This document shows, piece by piece, positions 33,042-43,776 of a stretch of 64,000 nt of DNA. The stretch's first letter is position 1. Each line of letters opens with the position of its first letter. The notes under the pieces are model-generated. The model saw only the letters and a list, made by a program, of their open reading frames with translations. It was not told the origin of the DNA and searched no databases. The stretch covers positions 198,565-262,564 of the forward strand of contig JAVSML010001158.1 in assembly GCA_038503035.1 (NCBI GenBank). The letters are read 5' to 3'. The stretch is from Crocodylus rhombifer (Eukaryota > Chordata > Crocodylia > Crocodylidae). A program made the position numbers and the translations under genes.

Positions 33042-36000
33042 CACCTCTATGCCCTTCGGGACAGGAAAAAGGCCTCTACCTTGTTCCTGGTTCCCGAGGT
33101 GGAGTTGGTTAGTCGTGGTTTGGGTAGTTCTCAGTATTTCAGCCCTTCTTGGCTGATTATAATGCTACTTCTTAAGTAGATCCACAAAGAATTATTTGAT
33201 CTAAGAGCTGATTGCACTGTCTATGGGGCAGACTCATATTCCTATTGGAGGGTGAAAGCCAGTGGGAGGTTCCTAGCTGCACTGATGAGGAATCTGGTGC
33301 CTCAGTGTGAAAGTGTCTTCTATGTCTAAATGGGTGAAGGTTTGTTTACTCCATGGCATCCAACTGGCCACCAACAGGCCATATGCAGCCCCAAAAGGAC
33401 TAGCATGCTACCCACAGGCTCCTTCTTGGCTGTCACTGCCTTCCCCAGCAAGCTGTTGCTCCTGCCATGGTAGCTAAGTTGTTCAGGCTCCCCTGCTTTC
33501 TTCCACTCTGGCCAAGGTGTCTATGCTGCATTTGCTATGTGTGCCAAAGTCAGGAGTCGGTTGCTCGCACTGCAGGTGGGCAGCAGGTATGACTGGAAAG
33601 AGGGTTGGGTTTGCAGATGTGGCAGAGGGGAGCCTTGCTGCCCACACAGCCAGGTGTATGCAGGGGAAGAGGCTGCTTTTGCTGTTCACACAACAGGTAG
33701 GAGCATGCTGGGCTGCCTGCACAGCAGGGGAGATCCTGGGAGAGCTGTGAGGGGCCCTCAGAACTGCAACCCAAGCTTCATGATGCCCTCGGCTGCCCGG
33801 ATATCATCCAGCCATGGCTTACCACATTAAATAACAGCCACTCAGATGAAGATCTTTATTCTAACCTGCTGCTTACCTTGTTGCAATGAACCACCTTAAA
33901 TATTGTCTCTTGCTCTTCAAAGTTTAGGGTTTTTTTCAAACATTGGTCAACTCTTACAATATCGTATGTAATTGTTGCCCAGCTAATCTCAGTTTGCAGG
34001 GAACTGGTGTGATAAATATCAGGAATATTATAAATATTTCAATCCAAATATTTATTTGAAATGGTCTGATGTTTTTTAATACTTTATTGTTATGTTAACC
34101 TTTCTACTGCAATGAGTACATCTTGCTCATGCACTTTGGTCCCCACTCCATTTTGTCCATTTTACTTCTTTACAGTGTGGTAAGTATAACTGAATGCGTT
34201 GTTCCAAGGTCTCATGAAATGCAGAGTGAGGGAGTAAATGGAACTGATTCAAGTTTTTTGAACCAAAAAGATTATTTTTTATAGCAGCTAGCAACTACAA
34301 ACCCCACTCCAACATCAGAACTTGATAGTCTTCATACCATTACAAATACAGAACACAGAGACAGGCCAAAAGCTTATAGCTTAAAAGCTTAACTTCTTTT
34401 TCTTGTCTTTTTAAAAATATATTCTTTTAAAAAATAACTGGAACAAAGGAAATCAAATTGACAGGGAAAAAGAAGGGGAAAAGATAGAAAGGAAAAAATA
34501 ATGTAATTGATAAATGAAAAGATGTATTTTAAGGCTAGCTACTAAAAACCAAAAATGTCTGTTTGAACATCCAGGAAATGAAAATAATTTTACAAACTTT
34601 CACAATTTTTGGACTAATCTTGGAAATAAACTGGAACATTTCAAGTAAAGACAGTGCATAGAGACCCCTAGTTATGATATTGACACACCTCTAAGGCTAT
34701 TTTAAGTTTCAAAGGGTCTAGTCTCACCTCTTAAGTTCAAGCTGGATCCCCAAACATCCCTAAAACAACAGTAAACTGTTAAGTGCACCTTCTGTCCCCC
34801 CACTCCAGGCACTGTGATGGGAAAGTCTCTCAGTGATGAACAAAGGAAAGACAACCCATTTTGTGTTGTAAACATACTGGCAATATGATCGTGAGTTTTA
34901 TGGAAAAGAATCTGTAACCCGTGTGGTACTCCAAGAGGTACCTCTCTCCAATTGAAGGGATCAGACCAGGTGCACGAGCGCTGTGCTCCCCTATAGAACA
35001 GAGCCAGATCACCAATGGGGAATTAAACTTTTAATGAGAGAAACCATGGTGGGAACATAACATATATAAACCAGGGGGTATAGGGGACCCTACAATACCC
35101 CAAGGGAATGGGATTCAAAAAAGGTTAGGCATTCACATTCATAAACATATTCATCTAGTTAACAAAAGACAGGTTTAATAAAATATAAAACGCAAACAAC
35201 ACAATAAACAATACTGGTTGACAAAATATAAAATGCACAAAATAAAAAACATCAAATAACAAAGAGATATAGGTGCAGGTACCTGGAGGGGGAAAACACA
35301 ATGACCCCCTCCTCTCCAGCAAGATTTTCCTCCCCTAGCACTCCACACAGTGCTACTTGACCCAGCCAGAACTTGAACTCAGACCTCCTACATAGGAGGC
35401 AGAAACTCTAATACACAGTCACCACTGCTGGTTATGTTCCAGGCTGCTGGGGCTTTTGACCTTCTGGAAGCCCCTGCCTCATGTCAAGCTGCCCTACCTC
35501 TTGCTGGAGAAACTGGAAGCAGAGCTAGGAGCCTCTCAGGTCACTGCACAACTTTCTGCTGGAGCCAGGGGCAGGGGACCTCTCCTGCTGGCTGCAGCCT
35601 CTTGCTGGGGATCCAGGGAGCCTCTCCTGCTGGCCGGGTTGCACTGCCTGTGGGTCCTGCTTCTTTAGGCTCTTTGGAGCAACTGCTCCCACCTCGCTGG
35701 CCCAGCTTTTGCCAGCTCTTTTAAACTCCTTCCTCATCATCCCTCACAGGTCTCCCTGAGTCAGCTGCACTGCCCCTTTTATCCCCCTCCAAGTGACCCA
35801 AGGGGCCAATCAGGGGACATGGAGGGTGTCTCTGGGGTCAGATTGGTGAGGAAAGGAAATCCCAAGCCCTCCAATCATTTTTCACCTTTCAAAACCCCTG
35901 GGCCAAATCACTACCAGCTACCCCATCACAAATCTTAGATCCAGATCCTCAAATTGTGGAACTCCATTGACTGTGTATTTTAGAAAATACGTTGCTCCAT

Positions 36001-36715
36001 AAAATCAGAATTATCAGAGCAGTCTGAAGGTGATACCAGACATGTTCATCTCTGGAGGTTCACATACTGAACCAAGACAAACACACCAGTTTAAGTTCCA
36101 TCATGAAGTTTCAACTCTTTTCTGAAGACATACAGGTACCAAAAGTATTTAATCTCTAAATGCTAGTAGGACTTTTCATGTAGGGCAGTAACTCTTTGCT
36201 TTAGGTTGAATATATTTGTGTTGAATAATTAAGGAATGAATGGCAGGACTTAGAATGGCAGGACTTGGGGTAAAAGAGAGTGATTACCCAGTAATGTAGA
36301 GATATCTAAGTTAACTTTAACCTAGACAGTTCAGATTCTGGTAACCATCCAACTAAGAAAGCAAGGAGCTGGATACAGGCTTAATTGAAAAGTGAATAAT
36401 TATTCTATCATGAGCCGTATTACCTTATTTAAAGTGCTCTTATGTTACCCAGGCTACCTCTGCTATGGCATTTCTGTGCCTGAACTATAGACAAACCCAT
36501 AGATATGTTGTTCATTTTAATCTCTGGCCAAGTTTATTCCAAAGAGGTAAATGGTTTATTAAAGGATTTTGTATTCCAGCTTAAAGGAACACGCATATGC
36601 AGTTTTGTGTTGTATATTTCTCTATAGAATTATGCTTTATTATTTATAAAAATGAGCCCAGACTATGAACTTGGATACAGACTCATTTGAACTTCTGGAA
36701 AGTTCAGGTCTTTGT
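33042..36715. other. Gene-free interval
   Basis: 33042-33330 may be the eroded continuation of ERV2 toward env, but no env motif is readable. 33840-34800 is very AT-rich. 35430-35960 is more GC-rich with no motif. Nothing with exon signals was recognised. Confidence 0.5.
35335..35440 (-). repeat. tRNA-derived SINE-like fragment, reverse orientation
   Basis: Read on the minus strand, ggtctgagttcaagttctgg lies downstream of gactgtgtattagagtttctgc, giving a B-box-like GAGTTCAAGTTC and an upstream A-box-like region at tRNA spacing. It is degenerate. Confidence 0.4.
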
Positions 36716-36720
36716 TTAGA

Positions 36721-37025
36721 CCGGGGGTAGGAAACATTTTTTGACTCGAGTGCCGAAAACCCCCACAATGCCTACCTTGGAAGGTGCCGGAGTGCCAGCA
36801 TGCCAGAAAAACAAAATGAGGGCATGGGGTACATGGCAGGATGCCCTGCTTGTGCCCCTTGCCCCCCACCCAAAGCCAATGCCCCTCAGCCCTGCTGCCC
36901 CTTGCCCCCCACCTAAAGCCCCTGCACCCAAGCCCGGCTGCCCTTTGCCCGCCAGCTCAGGCTCCGTGGCCCCGGCCCCAGCTGCCTCCCAGACATGTCC
37001 AGTGTCTCTGAACTCCTGTTTCTTC
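36721..37025. mobile_element. hAT-like GC-rich non-autonomous element (ends unclear)
   Basis: The left edge ccgggggtaggaaacattttttgactcgagtgccg resembles hAT termini of the CAGGGGT(A/C)GG-AA-TTTT type. The interior holds about three diverged copies of a C-rich 40-45 bp unit (ccccttgccccccacc..aaagcc). The right terminus and target duplication were not found. Confidence 0.4.
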
Positions 37026-37225
37026 TTGAAATAAGGGCATCTGACTTAGGGATGCATGTTAGATGCCTCTATATGCTCATAATTCAGACTGCCTAGTCCT
37101 CCTCAGAGGGTTACAATTTTTGGACTCCTGCTCTGTCAGAGATACTGTCTTTTACTGGAGTCAGTATTTAATTAGCTGTTACTAAACACAGACATTAACA
37201 CCATAGACCAAGCTTGCATAATTTT

Positions 37226-37470
37226 AGTTTAAAGATGAAAGTGCCTGCCTTTGCTTTGAGTGATCTGGATCTGGGTAGGTTTTCTCAAATTAGCAAACTA
37301 CGAATTTCCTGTGCAGTCTCAGCCGGAACATAAAAAAGCTCTGTCTTGTTTAGCACTTCCCATCTTCTACCAGGACAGTCAGAGGCAGACATCAGGTTCT
37401 TCCCTGAAGATTTAAGGGATCCATTCAGACACAATACAGATTCCAGCACTCCAGCTTCTTCGTAAATGAC
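37226..37470. repeat. Ancient dispersed repeat, copy 1
   Basis: It is alignable by eye over about 240 bp with 39973-40220, with shared blocks such as aaagatgaaagt, ttctcaaa and cttc.taaat.a.tacag. The two copies lie 2.7 kb apart in the same orientation. The family is unknown. Confidence 0.4.
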
Positions 37471-38636
37471 TGCAGGTAAAGTCAAATCTTTCATGGCCAG
37501 ATGCTTCTGGGATCATTATGGTCAGGCTAAAATATTAATGTTAGAAGAATGCTATCTGAGCTTCTGATTCAGGAAATAAGCAATAGAGTATTTTCTAGAT
37601 ATGTAGTTTTGAATTATTGTTCTATTTGTTTCCATTCAGAACAAGCAGTAACCTAGAACATTGGGATCATTGTCTTTCTTTTCCTTTTTCAAATCAAACT
37701 CTTATCACTTCAGCATCAGCTGGGGAAGATGGAAGATGTAATATATATGTGCACAGTAGCAAAGCACTTGATACTGATTCTCAAGAAAATATGTTTAAGA
37801 AAGCAGTTCACATTGGCTTTGCTGTATGTGAAATTGTGTCTACCAAACCAGTTCAAAGATGTAAACAGAGGGAAAAGGGAACAGACAGCATACATCTTTG
37901 TGAGGAAGGTCCCTGGTGTAGCACCAAGGAGTACCGTGTTTCCTTAACATAGATATTAACAGTCTTTAAAATGGGTAAATCATATGGTAATGAAATGAAT
38001 GAGAAAAGTGCTTGAAAATTAAAAAGATCTAGAAATATTTTGGGAAGGTCAGAGAAATATATGATATATTGGAAAGGTCAGAGAAAAGGTAGACCAGAAG
38101 CAAAAGCTCTAGAGAAATAAAATGATGGGTATCAAGAAGCTGAAAATATTGGACTAGGCACAAACTATGGTTGTTAACTAGTGAGGAAAGAGTGCAGTTA
38201 GGAGACTGAACCAGCCTACAATAGAACCATGCAAAGCCTAGCTCATGGGCTAAATACATCCTATAATAAAGTCCTCTGTGGTTCGCGCTAAAATTTTTTT
38301 TTTGTATTCTCTGCAACCTGATGACACACAGAAAGAAGAGAAGGAGAGGAGTAGGCAGACTGATTTCTAGAAGGGGACTAGTCAAGGAAGCAAAAATTAA
38401 CCCTCCCTCCTCTCAGTAATTGAATCCCCTCTCATTTACACCACATCAATAGAGTTGCAGCTGACTCACCAGAGGAAGGGAAGAATTGGATTTTCACAAT
38501 AAATGAGCTTCATCTTCAGCCAAGGAGCTACAGTTAAAACTTACAGGATTGGCTGTCATAATTATTTAGGGCATAAGTTTATTACCAGAGGGATTGGCTT
38601 AGGGCCCTCTATGGGCAGTAGTAAATAAGAAGGTAC

Positions 38637-38830
38637 GGGGCATGTCTACACAAGAAACTTACTGCACAGTTGCCTAATTAACTGCATAGTAAACATCTTA
38701 GAATTTACACATGTGCCCCTATTAAGGCATGGGAAACTAATACATTCTGCAGCAGGTTAGGACTTGTAAATACAAGTCCTAACCTGCTGCAGAACATTTT
38801 CCTGTGCAGCAGAGCATGTGTGGGTGCTTC
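38637..38830. mobile_element. MITE-like repeat with a perfect 50-bp palindrome
   Basis: It begins with gggcatgtctacaca and actgcacagttgcc, similar to the repeat at 20220-20495. Inside is a near-perfect palindrome at 38745-38794. The right end is not defined. Confidence 0.45.
38745..38794. repeat. Perfect palindrome, 24-bp arms, 2-nt centre
   Basis: Arms 38745-38768 and 38771-38794 are exact reverse complements around AA. The outer half of each arm carries ctgcagcagg / cctgctgcag. Confidence 0.95.
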
Positions 38831-39972
38831 CCCAGCTGGCTGCAGCACAGAAGAGGTGTGGGGCTAGCCAGAAGAGGTCAAAAAACACACAGAAAAAAAC
38901 AAAACAGTGCAACCCACACTGGGGCAGCCCACCCTTGCAGTGCAGAGAACACCAGACTGTGCAATATCTAGCTGCAAGGCCATGATCATCTGGACATGCG
39001 CCTGGAGTCAGGTATCTGAACTTCTAACAGGTGTAAGAAGTCAAATACACCCCTTGGTTTAATTTTGCCTATTAGCTGAATCGAAGAATACCCCACCCCC
39101 CAGTCTACTTGAATAGGCCTTTGAAAGCAGCTATTGCTCTCTCCAGATACAGTACCTAAGCACTTAAACATAATTTGCTCTTATGAACCTCTGAATTCTC
39201 TTTGTTGACTGTATATAGATGCTGTGTGCCTAACTTGGTCACAGTGAATCATGTTCCAGAGCCAAAAGCTTAGAGGAGAATCTTAAGAACATGAGCCTGA
39301 AGAATCAAAGAATCTTAAACTGTTTTTTATTTCCTTCTAGTTCCCTTCCTCCTAGTTTGGAGCCATTTCAAAAGGTAATGTTCGAAAAGGGCAGCAGCTG
39401 GTATGTTTTAATTGCTGAGTAAACAGGCTGAGAACAATTCAGGCAAATCCCATCCAAATTTAACTCTGTATGAAAACATGTTAAAGCTGCTGGTCTTTTG
39501 AAAGGGTTCCAAATGTTCATGTGTCCACACCCTCTTGGTGCACTATCTGATCATACGGGAATGAATGATTTGGTGAAGCTGGTATCTTCAGGACTGGAGA
39601 TACATAATGGTTATGCTAGTGCTGCTGCTGACAATTACCCTGCTAGTTCTGAGCCTGCTGAGCATATGTTTATAGAAAGTACAACTAAGGAAAACCGTAG
39701 ATCTGCTAGTCCATGTGCCGAGGGCCAGTTCAGGATGCTTCCCTGCAGTGATTTCCTAGTGCTCTATGCAGTCATTGCATTAAATTTCCAAGACTGGAGC
39801 TTCAAGGCTTTACCTTAAGGAAACTGATTCATCAAACTGGGAGACCCCTGTTTAGAGGTCTTAATGGTTGGAGTCATACTCATTGCGTCAGAGCCACCAA
39901 GTTTTCAAAATTCAGGCTTTAAACAGCTGTGCTAAATTTAGGTTAATGCTATAGGCCTAAACTTTGTTACTT

Positions 39973-40220
39973 TAACTCAAAGATGAAAGTATCTTTACTC
40001 TTAGTGTACAGGGTCTTCTCAAAAGAGCTGCCAATGAAACTTCAGCACTGTTTCAATCAGAATATATTTTTCTTAACTTGTGCAGTCCACCTTCTATTGG
40101 ACAATAAGAGGACAGAGATGTCAGACTGCCACCAAAAGGATTTCCTGTAAGGGATTTGATCAGATAGGACACAGAAAAAGCAGTTTCAGACCTCCACCCT
40201 CTTCCTAAATAATTACAGAT
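39973..40220. repeat. Ancient dispersed repeat, copy 2
   Basis: This is the partner of 37226-37470. Neither copy shows a usable reading frame, and the overlapping minus-strand frames do not match each other. Confidence 0.4.
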
Positions 40221-40384
40221 ACAAGCAAAGTTATTGGACCTCAATGGTTTTGTGGTTTTTATAAATAAAATCTTACTATTGGGAAAATGTGTTTGGGTTT
40301 TTTAATTCACAAAATGGGTAAAATGTAATTAATTGGATGTATAACTTTGGTTTTATTTCTGTGTAACATTCAATTTAAACCATA

Positions 40385-41990
40385 CTTAAGATACTTAAAG
40401 GCTGCAATCTTATCCCCTCTCAGTTCTCTCTTCTTTAGACTAAATAAACCCAGTTCCTTCAGCCTGTCCTCAGACATCATAGCATATGTCCCAGCTCCCT
40501 AATCATTTTTGTTTGCCTCTGCTGGACTCTCTCCAACTTGTTATACTTTTTCTAATGGGGAACCCAAAACTGGACACAGTACTCCAGATGTGGCCTCACC
40601 AGTGCAGAATAGAGCAGGATAATTACTTCCCTCAATCTGCTGGCAATGCTTCTACTAATGCAGCACAGTATGCTGTTAGCCTTCTTGGCAACAAGAGCAC
40701 ACTGTTGTCTCATGTCCAGCTTATTGTCTACTGTAATCCCCAGGTTCTCTTCTGCAGAGCTGCTGCTTAGACCCATGGACTTGTACACAACCAGCTTTTC
40801 TAACCCATTCTTTCACCACTGAAGGCTCCTCACCTTCTCCCCAAGCTGTGCTACCCTGTTCAGTAGACTGGGAGCTGAACTTGCCTGTGAAGATGGAGGT
40901 AAAAAAAACATTATGTACTTCAGTCTTTTCCACATCATCTGTCATTAAGTTACCTCCCCCATTCAATAAGGGACCCACACTTTCCCTGACCTTCCTCTTG
41001 TTGCTAACATACTTGTAGAAACCCTTCTTGATACCCTTCACATCTCTTGCTAGCTGCAACTCCAATTGCACTTTGGCCTTTCTGACTTCATCCCTGCAAG
41101 CCCGAGCAATATTCTTATACTTTTCCCTAGTTGCTTATCCAAGCTACCACTTGTTGTAAACTTCCTTTTTCTGTTTAAACTCGTGAAAGAGTTCTCTGCT
41201 AAGACAAACTGTTTTTTTACAACATTTGCTATTCGTTCTGCACATCAGGATCATTTATTCCTATGCCTTCAATAAGGTTTTTTAATATACAGCCAACTCT
41301 CCTGCACTCCTTTCCCCCTCAGACTGGTGTCCCAGGGGAGCCTGCTCATCAGTTACCTGAGGGAGTCAAAGTCTGTTTTTCTGACGTCCAGGGTCCTTAC
41401 TCTGCTGCTCGCCTTCCTTCCTTTTGTCAGGATCCTGAGCTCAATCATCTTGTGGTCACTGCTGCCCAAGTTGCCATCCACTATACTACATACCCCACCA
41501 AGTCTTCCCTGTTTGCGAGCAGCAGGTCAAGAAGAGCACAGCCCCTAGTTGGCTGCTCCAGTGCTTCTACAAGGAAGTTGTCTCCAACACTCTCCAAAAG
41601 CTTCCTGGGTTACCTGTGCACTGTTGTATTGCCCTCACAGTAGACATGAGGGTGATTGAAGTGTCCCAGGAGAACGAGGGCCTGTGATCTGGAAATTTCT
41701 GCTAGCTGCTTCAAGACAGCCCCATCTACCATTTCCTCCTGATCAGGTGGTCTATAGCAGACCCCCACCACAACATCCCCCTGGTTGCTGTCCCCTCTAA
41801 CCTTAACCCAGAGACTTTCTACAGACCCATTTATAGCTTCATACTGGAGCTCTGAGCTATCGTATGGTTCTTTTACACAGAGCACAACTCCTACTCCTCC
41901 TCTTCTCCCCTGCCTGTCCTTCCTGAACAGTTTGTACCCATCCATGACAGTGCTCCAGTCATAAGAGCTGGGTCTCTGTTAATTCAATTA
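40385..41990 (-). mobile_element. CR1 LINE (CR1-5) with the RT core deleted
   Basis: On the minus strand the endonuclease is readable at 41985-41300 (RQGRRGGVGVVLCVKE, VGVCYRPPDQEE, and VLLGHFNHPHV, in which His replaces the catalytic Asp of GDFN). The linker follows at 41071-40800 (VKGIKKGFYKYVSNKRKVRESVGPLL). The sequence then jumps directly to the region after the RT palm ([33 protein letters not shown]; 40788-40560) and a 3' part to about 40385. Thus the polymerase motifs (KAFD, PQGS, FADD) are missing. The subfamily differs from CR1-1 to CR1-4. Confidence 0.85.
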
Positions 41991-41994
41991 CATA

Positions 41995-43580
41995 ATCCAC
42001 ATAACATCATCTAATATTTGGAATAACAGTATGAAATCAAAAAAAGTAAAATTGAAGACATGCTAGAAACATTGTAACGGGTGAGGGGCTGTGCAGTAGC
42101 ATCCTGAACATACTGGTAATAACAATATCTCTGGAGGTATTTAAAAATGAAAAGGAAGACTGGATGGAAGGCTTGATGTTGTAAGTGCCATCAGATCCTG
42201 TTACTTTTAATGGGGGTCAAAGGTACTGAGAAACGTAAAGAGACTATTCAGCAATTTGCAAGTCCGTTCTAACCACGTTCACAACAATCTTGCACTGGCA
42301 GTGGATGCAGGTACATTTTAGCTTGGCTTGCATCAGTGAAGGTGAACAAATTACACAGGATTAAAAGAATTCAGAACTAAAAATAGTAGTGCTTTAAGAA
42401 TGCTAACCCCCTGAAGTGCAGTAGCTATTTGGAGTACTGCTGTTTGTAGACAGTGAAAGTAGATGATCTTTTTTTCGTTTTTTAATGCAATTGGATTTAA
42501 TGAAACATACAATTCAAAGGCAGAAAAGACTGCTTGGACACTTATAATTTGGCCTTTACCCCTTGTACACATAAACATATCCCTCAGATCACTAAATTAT
42601 TCCCCAAAATAAATTGTTTTCTGGGTAAATTTTAGAAAGAATAATGGAATATACTTCCTGGCACCATTGTTTATTTAAATATAAATCTTGTGTCCTTTTT
42701 ATTATGTCTTACAAACCTGTTACTGCCTGAATGTAACTGGTCAAAATATCTAGTAACTTCCTGGAAAATTAAGGGAACTTCAGAGAACATCATATTGGAT
42801 TTTGACTTACAGGGTCAGCTTCTGTTCTGTTTGATGCCTACATGTGCTCCTGTTCCACGCTACTCAATTTCTGGAAGAAAAAGTTAAAGACAGATGCATC
42901 CTCCTCTGGCTCACTGCTTTGTGTTACCAACACACTGCAAGATGAAAGTGTTTTCACATTTTTTCAGCAATGGAATAAGATTTCATGTAGGTGCCTAAAT
43001 CCACTTTGGTGCTAATGGATAGAATAAAATATGGTCCACTGTGACTATTACTTTTCATACTGCAATGCTTCTCAGCTCAAACCAATATTAGGGTGCTGTT
43101 GTGCTAGACACTATGTGAACCAGAGACACCAAATACATGGGGGCCCAAGGGCCCTGGCTCCCTTCAGGTAGAGGGCTGTCACCTGAAATGTGTGAAACTT
43201 TCCACATGTCCATCATCTTAGGCCTCCCCTGGCAAAAATAAAAGTCGACACCTATAGTATGAACACACTGCATGGTACTACCCTACCCTTGAGAAGTTTG
43301 CAATCAAAACCATTTCAACTAATATAAAAATGGTTAAGCTGTTTCATTTTCGTATCTGTTTTTTTGTGAGACTCAAAGGTACCAAAATACAATGTCATTG
43401 TTTATATTTTAAATACATGGAAGTTTACAGAAGGAGAGAAATAAGGAGACTCCTATAATGATCTCAACATGACCTTTCTTTCTATGTTTCTGTTCCTCCT
43501 GCTGAAGGCTGTTGTAATATGGAATCAATCATGGGAGCATCCTTTCATTGCTCCCCTGCAGTGAGGAATGCCTTATCGAT
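41995..43580. other. No feature recognised upstream of the lectin gene
   Basis: This is AT-rich sequence just 5' of the C-type lectin-like gene. A promoter or a 5' UTR exon is expected somewhere here or further upstream, but no TATA box or CpG cluster marks it. Confidence 0.45.
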
Positions 43581-43655
43581 CCACTGATTTTTCATTAAAT
43601 AGCACTGTCCATCACTGTCCACTAAAACACTTTCCACATTTGCTATTCTCCAGAA

Positions 43656-43776
43656 ATGAGCAACAAGGAGGTGATTTACACAGATGTGAGATTTCAGTCT
43701 TCTTCACAGGAGAGGAGGAGCCAAAGATCTCAGAAGTCTGAAAAGAACCAACAACCTCAGAACAATGAGAGCAAAG
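43656..43776 (+). CDS. Lectin receptor tail exon A (ITIM)
   Basis: The exon starts at ATG 43656 and ends in phase 1 at AAAG|gtactg. It encodes 40 residues beginning MSNKEVIYTDVRF. VIYTDV fits the ITIM rule (I/V/L/S-x-Y-x-x-L/V/I), a docking site for SH2 phosphatases when phosphorylated. The rest is Ser/Gln/Arg/Lys-rich. An acceptor-like ttgctattctccag ends 2 nt before the ATG, so a separate 5' UTR exon may be spliced here. Confidence 0.85.

Noticed and set aside
36741..37034. 97-codon Pro/Ala-rich frame
   Set aside because: It is a translation of C-rich tandem units in a hAT-like repeat.
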